DNA from: an uncultured Mesorhizobium sp. | GTDB taxonomy: Bacteria > Pseudomonadota > Alphaproteobacteria > Rhizobiales > Rhizobiaceae | Direction of reading: 5' to 3' | DNA: 5,703 nucleotides | NCBI GenBank assembly: GCA_950071955.1 | Contig: CATMOC010000274.1 | Span: 1-5,703 of the forward strand | Shown: in pieces, positions 1-4,958 of the stretch | Position numbering within the stretch: the stretch's first letter is position 1 | Layout of the letters: every line of letters begins with the position of its first letter | Made by a program: the position numbers and the translations under genes | Notes under the pieces: model-generated | What the model saw: only the letters and a program-made list of their open reading frames with translations | Database searches by the model: none | Told to the model about the DNA's origin: nothing

Positions 1-92
1 GCGATCGCTGTTCTCGCGACCCCCCGCCTCTGGCCGAGATGGCGCCGGGTCACCGCGCAGCCTGCTGGTATCCGGTGGAGGCGGAGCAATGA
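1..92 (+). CDS. Dipeptide/oligopeptide ABC transporter ATP-binding protein (DppD/OppD-like), C-terminal end only
   Basis: Only the last 29 codons (from base 3) are in the window; the gene begins upstream. The visible residues include RC near the start, then PPPL and HRAACWYP just before the stop. This is the usual ending of the C-terminal extension (oligo_HPY type) of OppD/DppD ATPases, which contains conserved Cys, Pro and the AACW ending. The stop TGA (90-92) overlaps the ATG of the next gene as ATGA, the standard arrangement for the paired D and F ATPases of dipeptide/oligopeptide (also nickel or opine-type) importers. It would act as one of two nucleotide-binding subunits on the cytoplasmic face of the membrane. 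The substrate cannot be told from this fragment. The family call is firm for so short a piece because frame, ending and neighbour all agree. Confidence 0.85.
   Translation, partial: DRCSRDPPPLAEMAPGHRAACWYPVEAEQ
77..81 (+). promoter_or_regulatory. Ribosome binding site for the DppF-like gene
   Basis: GGAGG lies 7 nt before the ATG at 89, inside the last codons of the upstream ATPase gene. With the ATGA stop/start overlap it supports the start at 89 and translational coupling of the two ATPase subunits. Confidence 0.7.
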
Positions 93-1054
93 CGGTGCTG
101 CTGGACGTCAAAAACATATCCAAGCGCTTCACCGTCCCGCGCGGCATGAGCGGCCGACCGGCGACGGTGCATGCGGTGGACGATGTCTCGTTCGCGATCG
201 CACCGGGCGAGACTTTGGGCTTGGTAGGCGAGAGCGGCTGCGGCAAGTCGACCGTCGGCAAGATGATCGTCAGGCTTCTCGAGCCTGACGAGGGACAGGT
301 CCTGCTCGATGGCACCGACATCACACACGCTTCGCACCGCGCCATGCGGCCGATGCGGCGCAAGGTGCAGATGATCTTCCAGGATCCGAACGGCTCGCTG
401 GATCCGCGCCAGCGCTCCGGCGACATCGTCGAGGAGCCCCTGATCGTTCACGGTCTTGGCGGCCGCTCGGAACGCAGGGCCAAGGTGGCGGACCTCTTCT
501 CGCGTGTCGGCCTTCGGCCGGACCAGATGAGCAACGTGCCGTCCGAGTTCTCGGGGGGGCAACGGCAGCGGCTGGCAATTGCCCGTGTGCTGGCGCTGAA
601 CCCGTCACTCATCGTGGCTGACGAGCCGGTTTCCGCGCTCGACGTCTCGATCCAGGCGCAGGCCGTCAACCTGATGGCGGACATCCAGAAGGAATTCGGT
701 CTCGCCTATCTGTTCGTCGCCCACGACCTCGGCATCGTCCAGCACATCAGCGATCGGGTCGCCGTCATGTATCTGGGCCGGATCGTGGAGGTCGGCAATA
801 CGGCCGCTGTCTATAATCGGCCGATCCATCCCTACACCCGCACGCTGATGGAGGCAGTGCCGCGGCCCGATCCCGCGCGCCGGCACAGTCGCATCAAGGT
901 GCCACGCGGCGAGGTGCCGAGCCCGCTTGATCCTCCGTCCGGCTGCACTTTTCATCCGCGCTGCCCGATCGCGACCTACATCTGCCGTGCCGAGCGTCCA
1001 GCGCTACGCCGCGTAGCCTCGGGCGCCGAGGCAGCCTGCCATCATGCCGACTGA
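89..1054 (+). CDS. Dipeptide/oligopeptide ABC transporter ATP-binding protein (DppF/OppF-like)
   Basis: This 321-residue protein is a complete ABC ATPase that would power import through a peptide-type ABC permease at the inner membrane. All motifs are intact: Walker A GESGCGKST (47-55), Q-loop Gln98 in FQDP, signature SGGQRQ (155-160), Walker B LIVADE ending at Glu179, D-loop SALD (182-185) and switch His212 in AHDL. The C-terminal extension from about residue 231 carries HPYT, then CTFHPRCP and a final Cys (residues 247-317), the oligo_HPY domain that marks OppD/DppD/OppF/DppF proteins. Length is normal for the family. The start is fixed by a GGAGG site and by the ATGA overlap with the preceding D-type ATPase. 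A run of seven G at 554-560 encodes part of the signature motif and is in frame. Substrate is not determined; the family includes importers of peptides, nickel, opines, glutathione and sugars. Permease and binding-protein genes are presumably upstream. Confidence 0.95.
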   Translation: MTVLLDVKNISKRFTVPRGMSGRPATVHAVDDVSFAIAPGETLGLVGESGCGKSTVGKMIVRLLEPDEGQVLLDGTDITHASHRAMRPMRRKVQMIFQDPNGSLDPRQRSGDIVEEPLIVHGLGGRSERRAKVADLFSRVGLRPDQMSNVPSEFSGGQRQRLAIARVLALNPSLIVADEPVSALDVSIQAQAVNLMADIQKEFGLAYLFVAHDLGIVQHISDRVAVMYLGRIVEVGNTAAVYNRPIHPYTRTLMEAVPRPDPARRHSRIKVPRGEVPSPLDPPSGCTFHPRCPIATYICRAERPALRRVASGAEAACHHAD

Positions 1055-1095
1055 TCATCCCGACACGGGTTCGCTGGCCTCAGAAGTTTTAGCCT

Positions 1096-1099
1096 GGAG
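1096..1099 (+). promoter_or_regulatory. Ribosome binding site for the RidA-family gene
   Basis: GGAG lies 6 nt before the ATG at 1106. It supports that start over any internal one and shows the gene has its own initiation signal despite the short gap from the ABC gene. Confidence 0.6.
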
Positions 1100-1105
1100 C
1101 ATTTC

Positions 1106-1600
1106 ATGAGTATCGTTCGTCCTCAGGAACCGCTCGAGGCTACACCCGAGCACCGGCTCGCGCAGCTCGGCATCGTGATGCCGCCACCGCCGCCGCCGAT
1201 CGCGAATTTCCTGACCCATGTGCGCGAGGGCAATCTCATCTTCCTCTCAGGGCAGGGGCCGCGGGAGGCGAATGGGTATTTGCACACTGGCAAGGTAGGC
1301 GCGAACGTCAACGTCGAGGAAGCCTACGCCCATGCGTGGCTGACCGGCATCAATCTATTGTCGGTCATGCAAGACGTTCTCGGCGACCTCGGCCGGATCA
1401 AGCGCATCGTGAAACTTTTTGGCATGGTCAATGCCGTGCCGGATTTCGGCGATCAACCGGCCGTCATCAACGGCTGCTCCGATCTCTTCGTGAAAGTGTT
1501 GGGCGATCGAGGTGAGCACGCGCGATCCGCGGTCGGTGTCGGCTCCTTGCCAGGCAATATCACCGTCGAGATCGAGGCGGTGGTCGCTGTTCGTGACTGA
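1106..1600 (+). CDS. RidA/YjgF/YER057c/UK114-family protein
   Basis: This 164-residue cytoplasmic protein belongs to the RidA superfamily, whose archetype hydrolyses reactive enamine/imine intermediates made by PLP enzymes and forms trimers with active sites at subunit interfaces. The visible signature is the C-terminal stretch R140-S-A-V...LP(148-149)...VEIEAVV. Arg140 and Glu155 fall 15 residues apart, as Arg105 and Glu120 do in E. coli RidA, so the substrate-carboxylate Arg and the catalytic-region Glu appear retained. The strand GNLIFLSGQGP (residues 42-52) is also typical. It is longer than canonical RidA (about 130 residues) because of an N-terminal extension ending in six prolines (26-31), which places it in the longer subgroup often found beside catabolic and transport genes. 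It follows the ABC ATPase by 51 nt with no strong terminator, so cotranscription is likely. Its actual substrate is unknown, and many non-archetypal RidA proteins have no proven imine deaminase activity. Confidence 0.92.
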   Translation: MSIVRPQEPLEATPEHRLAQLGIVMPPPPPPIANFLTHVREGNLIFLSGQGPREANGYLHTGKVGANVNVEEAYAHAWLTGINLLSVMQDVLGDLGRIKRIVKLFGMVNAVPDFGDQPAVINGCSDLFVKVLGDRGEHARSAVGVGSLPGNITVEIEAVVAVRD

Positions 1601-1843
1601 CGCAGTTTTCCAGCGGCAGCAAAGTTGCCTGCGAAAGGCAACGATGACGGCCTCGTCTTCCGGCGACAGAACCGTTGAGTATGGCTCCTTCGGCCTTGTC
1701 GCCAGATCGGGACCGAGGACCGCTTCTTCCACTTTGCCACGGTCATCTGGTTGATGCGGTAGCGCTACGCCAAGGCTCTCAGGCTCTCTTGACTATGCAG
1801 TATCGCTCGACGGATCGCCGTGTAGAACCTGGCCAAAGTGCAT
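1601..1843 (-). pseudogene. IS481-type transposase, N-terminal remnant with frameshifts and a nonsense codon
   Basis: Read on the - strand, pieces in successive frames reproduce the N-terminus of a common IS481-group transposase, recalled from memory. MHFGQVLHG starts at 1843. After a frame change, AIRRAILHSQESLRALA (1818-1768) is followed by an in-frame TAG (1767-1765) where a Lys codon is usual, then RYRINQMTVAKWKKRSSV. After another frame change come DLATRPKEP and STVLSPEDEAVIVAFRR (about 1708-1628). A third shift restores TLLPLENCV (1625-1599). In intact relatives these pieces join as a helix-turn-helix region leading to ...IVAFRRHTLLPLDDC. The remnant covers roughly the first 75-80 codons. 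It cannot be expressed as one protein and lacks the catalytic DDE domain, so it is inactive. The family match is by recognition of several consecutive motifs and could be confirmed by a translated search. Confidence 0.85.
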
Positions 1844-1892
1844 CCCCACCATTCCTGGGATAAGAGTGCACCATAAAAGTCCGGGTCAAACA
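1601..1892 (-). mobile_element. Truncated, decayed insertion sequence remnant (IS481 type)
   Basis: The non-coding gap between the two convergent gene sets is filled by the left part of an insertion sequence on the - strand. It consists of the decayed start of a transposase gene (see pseudogene) plus up to about 50 nt of upstream sequence. The outer edge is uncertain. I place it at a TGT on the - strand (1892-1890), because IS481-group elements commonly begin with TG(T); no second inverted repeat or target duplication is visible to prove this. The inner edge is sharp: transposase homology runs to about 1601, right next to the ridA stop codon. The rest of the element, including the DDE catalytic core, is missing from the window. 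Confidence 0.65.
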
Positions 1893-1934
1893 TGACTACC
1901 GTTACACCCTTCGGTACGGCAGACTTCAGCAATT

Positions 1935-3398
1935 TCATACGGATTGGCGATCACGAACGCGCATCTTGATGTGTTTGGATTCGCGGAAAGCCTCGATACC
2001 TTCGCGTCCAAGTTCGCGGCCGATCCCGCTCATCTTCCAGCCGCCGAAAGGGGCTTGAAGCTCGCTGGTGTCGTTGACGTTCACGCCCACGGCTCCCGCT
2101 TCGATCCGCTCCGCCATGCTCCAGGCCCGTTCGAGATCGCCGGAATACACATAGGCTGCAAGGCCGAACGGGAGTGCGTTCGCGACCCGCAGGGCTTCGG
2201 CGTCGTTCTCGACCGGACGGATCGCGGCGAGGGGTCCGAAGGTTTCCTCGGTGAGGGCGAGCGCATCGTCGGGCACGTCGTCGACCAGGGTGGGTTCGAA
2301 GAAGTAACCCTTGTCGTAGATATCGCCGTCGGGTGCGTGCCCGCCGGCGAGAACTTTTCCTCCACGCCGGATGGCGTCGGAGAGATGGTTCCTCACACGC
2401 GTCCGGACACTCTCATTCAGAACCGGACCATAGAGAACACCCGGTTCAACGCCGTGACCCAGCCTGATCTTGCGGGTCTCTTCGGAGAGCGCCTCCGCGA
2501 AGGCCTTGTGAATTCCACGCGATACCAGGATCCGATTCACCGCAATGCAGATCTGGCCCATGTTGGAGAAGGAGCGCCGCGCTGCCGCTGCCGCGGCCTC
2601 CTCGGGATCGGCGTCGTCCAGGACGATGAAGGGGCACTGTCCACCCAGTTCGAGGGAGAGACGCTTCAGGTTGGACGCGGCCGCGCGCATGATGGATTGA
2701 CCGGCAGGCACCGATGCCGTGGCCGTGATCATGCGGATGTGCGGATGCTCGGCGAGCGCGGCTCCGACATCCGGTCCCGTGCCAGGGATGTCGTTCAGCA
2801 CGCCTGCCGGCAGGCCCGCGTCAGCGAAGCACTGGACGACCAGCCCGATCGCGAGTGGCGTCTCGTGCGGCGGTTTCACCACGAGCGTGCAGCCGGCCGC
2901 AAGCACGGGTCCAACCTTCCAGGCATAGAGATCGACGGGATAGTTCCATGGGACGATGCCGCCGACGACGCCGACGGGCGCCGTCGTCACGAGGCTGCGG
3001 ATATCCGTGCGGGCCGAGGGGCGGATGGACCCGCCGAGACGGCGCCCTTCCTCCGCATAGAAGCGGATCACCTCGACGCCGAAGAGAATCTCCTTCTTCG
3101 AGTCGGGCACCGGCTTGCCTTGCTCCCGCGTAAGCAGATCGGCGATAGCATCGACCCGCTCCACGATGAGATCGGCCGCCTTGTGCAGGAGGCGTGCGCG
3201 CTGGTCGGCATGGGTTGCGGCCCAGCCGGCGAGCGCTTTTCCGGCCGCGGCAACGGCGCGATCGACGTCCCGGCGATCGGCAATCGCACTTGAGCCGACC
3301 TTTTCGCCCGTGGCCGGATCGTTGATGACGACCCGCCGACCTTCGGCCGCGTCGATCCATGCGCCGTCGATGTAGAGGCTGCGTTCCATGTCGTTCAT
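1935..3398 (-). CDS. NAD(P)-dependent aldehyde dehydrogenase
   Basis: This 487-residue protein oxidises an aldehyde to the carboxylate with NAD(P)+ and is of normal length for the ALDH superfamily. Visible landmarks are PWNYP (150-154, oxyanion Asn152), the cofactor-binding VVKP (Lys175), LELGG (249-253, general-base Glu250), catalytic Cys284 in GQIC, ETFGP (385-389), and the C-terminal PFGGWKMSGIGRE (450-462). The overall pattern is closest to succinate-semialdehyde/lactaldehyde/betaine-aldehyde-type enzymes. The substrate is not assignable. One oddity is the coenzyme-loop motif usually written FTGSxxxG, which here reads ATASVPAG (226-233), so the usual Gly is Ala228. The start at 3398 is preferred over the in-frame GTG at 3419 because its ATG overlaps the stop of the SIS gene as ATGA and has GAAGG 4 nt upstream. 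It is the last gene of the leftward operon, so it probably handles an aldehyde formed by, or downstream of, the kinase/phosphorylase/isomerase set. Confidence 0.95.
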   Translation of the reverse strand: MNDMERSLYIDGAWIDAAEGRRVVINDPATGEKVGSSAIADRRDVDRAVAAAGKALAGWAATHADQRARLLHKAADLIVERVDAIADLLTREQGKPVPDSKKEILFGVEVIRFYAEEGRRLGGSIRPSARTDIRSLVTTAPVGVVGGIVPWNYPVDLYAWKVGPVLAAGCTLVVKPPHETPLAIGLVVQCFADAGLPAGVLNDIPGTGPDVGAALAEHPHIRMITATASVPAGQSIMRAAASNLKRLSLELGGQCPFIVLDDADPEEAAAAAARRSFSNMGQICIAVNRILVSRGIHKAFAEALSEETRKIRLGHGVEPGVLYGPVLNESVRTRVRNHLSDAIRRGGKVLAGGHAPDGDIYDKGYFFEPTLVDDVPDDALALTEETFGPLAAIRPVENDAEALRVANALPFGLAAYVYSGDLERAWSMAERIEAGAVGVNVNDTSELQAPFGGWKMSGIGRELGREGIEAFRESKHIKMRVRDRQSV

Positions 3399-4165
3399 CG
3401 TGCCTTCAGCCGCCGCCACAGTTCCTCGTAGTTCTCGTCGTTCTGGCGGTTCGCGGCTTCCTTGCCGGTGGTGTTCGGGTTGACCATCACGTAGGGTTTG
3501 ATCCCGCGCTCCACGAGCTTCTCGGCGGTCAGGGAGACGATCGCGTGCGCGATCGCGATGGTGACGCTGGTCGAACTCGCCCCGACGGGATGTTCAAGTC
3601 CATCGATCTGAAGGGCGGCGTCGGCCTTCGGTATGCCGGTGTCGATCACGACGTCCGCAACTTCGAACAGCCGCTTGCCGGACGAGTGGCGGGAGGGTGT
3701 GCTGGACGAGTGTGGAATGGACGTGACGCCGACCACTTTCAGCCCGCGTTCCTTGCATTCCAGAGCAATGTCCATGATCACGGCATTGATGCCGGAATGG
3801 GAGAAAAGGATCATCGTGTCCGCGGGATCGACCTGATGCGACCGCATGATCGCCTTGCCGTAGCCCTCCTGGGCATGAATGAAGCGGTATTGCCGTGCGC
3901 CCATGTCGCCCCACACGTGGTGGAACGAGATCATCGTGCTCTCGACGATGGGGCGGAAGCCGACCACGGTGCCGGTGCGGGGGAAGGTCTCCAGCGCCGG
4001 CAGTGCGCCATGGCCCGTCCCGAAGGTGAAGACGAGTTTTCCGACGGCGATGCTGTCGGCACTGTGCTCGGCAGCCCGCGCGATCGCTTCGGCCTGCGTG
4101 CTCCTGACGGTCTCCAGCCTTTCAGCGAGCGACTGGAAATAGCGATCGAGAAGCGAGGATGTCAT
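3395..4165 (-). CDS. SIS-domain phosphosugar-binding protein, putative sugar isomerase (UPF0309-like)
   Basis: This 256-residue soluble protein has a single SIS (sugar isomerase) domain, the fold that binds phosphosugars in GlmS, MurQ, KdsD and the transcription regulator RpiR. Key stretches are FGTGHG (48-53) with Glu59 shortly after, the phosphate-binding-type loop FSHSG (121-125), and PSRHSSGKRLFEVAD (157-171). The last stretch is characteristic of the uncharacterised UPF0309/sugar-isomerase-domain family of about 245 residues. There is no DNA-binding domain, so an enzymatic role is more likely than regulation. The start ATG has AAGGA (4178-4174) 8 nt upstream. It lies 33 nt after the nucleoside phosphorylase and overlaps the ALDH gene by 4 nt. 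In this setting a reasonable inference is isomerisation of a pentose phosphate or bisphosphate released from a nucleoside. Other possibilities are an amino-sugar-phosphate lyase/isomerase or a pure phosphosugar sensor. Confidence 0.88.
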   Translation of the reverse strand: MTSSLLDRYFQSLAERLETVRSTQAEAIARAAEHSADSIAVGKLVFTFGTGHGALPALETFPRTGTVVGFRPIVESTMISFHHVWGDMGARQYRFIHAQEGYGKAIMRSHQVDPADTMILFSHSGINAVIMDIALECKERGLKVVGVTSIPHSSSTPSRHSSGKRLFEVADVVIDTGIPKADAALQIDGLEHPVGASSTSVTIAIAHAIVSLTAEKLVERGIKPYVMVNPNTTGKEAANRQNDENYEELWRRLKAR

Positions 4166-4173
4166 TATCCTGG

Positions 4174-4178
4174 TCCTT
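4174..4178 (-). promoter_or_regulatory. Ribosome binding site for the SIS-domain gene
   Basis: AAGGA on the - strand, 8 nt before the ATG at 4165, lies in the 33-nt gap after the phosphorylase stop. It is the only clear Shine-Dalgarno site in this operon that lies outside coding sequence. Confidence 0.65.
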
Positions 4179-4198
4179 CGTCTGGTTTTCGTTGTTTC

Positions 4199-4957
4199 TC
4201 AGGCGGGCAGGGACGCCAGCGCATCGAGCGCGACTTCGAACAGTTCGACCTCGGCCTCCGCCATGGCGGTCTCGCCAATCTTTTCCTGCGTGTGCGCATC
4301 GACGGTGGCGACGCACAGGGTGGAGGCGCGCGCCCCCAGCACCCGGGCGGCGACGAGCAAGGCGGACGTCTCCATGTCGGTGCCGATCAGCCCCATGCGC
4401 TCGATGTCCTTCTTCAGGCTGCCGATCATCTCGCGCCGCGCGCCGGAAAGCCCGAACATCTCGGTGTAGAAGCCGTCATAGGTGCCGAAGATGCCGGCAT
4501 GCCAGCGACGCGAGCCTTCGCCGAGCCGGCGGCGAAGCGCCGTGTTCAAGGCGAAGTCGGCGATCGCCGGATACCCGCGCGGCGCGTAGGTATCGGAGGT
4601 TCCATCCGCGCGGAGCGCGCCGTCGGCCAGCACGAACTCTCCGACGGCTGCCGGAGGAATTGCCATGGCCGTGCCGATCCGCAGGAAGGTGCGAATGCCG
4701 AGTGCGTAGAGTTCGTGCAGCACGATCGTCGCGATGGGCGCCCCCATGCCGAAGGCCGTGGCCGTGATGCGCCGGCCTGCACGTACGCCGGTTACCGTGC
4801 GCAGCCCCCGGTTCTCCGGCAGGAAGACCGGGTCCTCAAGGTGATCGGCGATGCGCGTGATCCGCGCGGGATCACCGATCAGGATGGCGGCGTCGCCCAC
4901 ATCCTCGCGGCCGACGCCGATGTACCAGGCGCGATCCGATATTTCTTCTTTCGTCAT
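4199..4957 (-). CDS. Nucleoside phosphorylase (PNP/UDP family 1, uridine phosphorylase-like)
   Basis: This 252-residue cytoplasmic enzyme is expected to cleave a nucleoside with phosphate, giving the free base and (deoxy)pentose-1-phosphate. Its length matches E. coli Udp (253). Matching stretches are ILIGDPARI (25-33, phosphate-binding GDP), GMGAPIATIVLHEL (70-83), GIRTFLRIGT (87-96, with phosphate-binding Arg93), VGEFVLADGALRADGTS (105-121), YPAIADF (129-135), and TDMETSAL (193-200), where Glu196 is the ribose-binding Glu of the family MES/MET motif. Where E. coli Udp has the uracil-reading GQERY segment (FYPGQERYD), this protein has FYTEMFGLS (163-171), so the Gln and Arg that recognise uracil are absent. 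Substrate is therefore open: another base, a modified or deoxy nucleoside. I chose the ATG at 4957 (GGAAAG 8 nt upstream, 1 nt after the kinase stop) rather than the GTG at 4966. It sits between kinase and SIS genes, consistent with sugar-1-phosphate production. Confidence 0.92.
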   Translation of the reverse strand: MTKEEISDRAWYIGVGREDVGDAAILIGDPARITRIADHLEDPVFLPENRGLRTVTGVRAGRRITATAFGMGAPIATIVLHELYALGIRTFLRIGTAMAIPPAAVGEFVLADGALRADGTSDTYAPRGYPAIADFALNTALRRRLGEGSRRWHAGIFGTYDGFYTEMFGLSGARREMIGSLKKDIERMGLIGTDMETSALLVAARVLGARASTLCVATVDAHTQEKIGETAMAEAEVELFEVALDALASLPA

Positions 4958-4958
4958 G

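Noticed and set aside
554..560. Run of seven G in the ABC signature region as a possible frameshift site.
   Set aside because: The frame is intact across it and encodes the expected SGGQ, so nothing suggests programmed or accidental slippage.
1059..1069. CCCG-ACA-CGGG hairpin just after the DppF-like gene as a terminator.
   Set aside because: It has four base pairs and no T tract, with the ridA gene only 37 nt further on; chance is likely at this GC content.
1675..1863. Short + strand frames in the gap, including one with FFHFATVIWLM-like residues that briefly resembled an IS5-type transposase end.
   Set aside because: The - strand gives several consecutive IS481 transposase motifs over the same bases, which explains the sequence far better.
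1899..1919. Imperfect hairpin (CCGT...ACGG outer stem, ACC/GGT inner stem) 16 nt past the ALDH stop as a terminator.
   Set aside because: The stem is only 4 + 3 pairs with a 3-nt bulge, and no T run follows on the - strand. It is too weak to call.
1944..3293. A 449-codon open frame on the + strand antisense to the aldehyde dehydrogenase.
   Set aside because: It is a shadow of GC-rich codon use. The - strand frame encodes a complete ALDH with all catalytic motifs; the + frame has no recognisable domain and composition typical of antisense translation.
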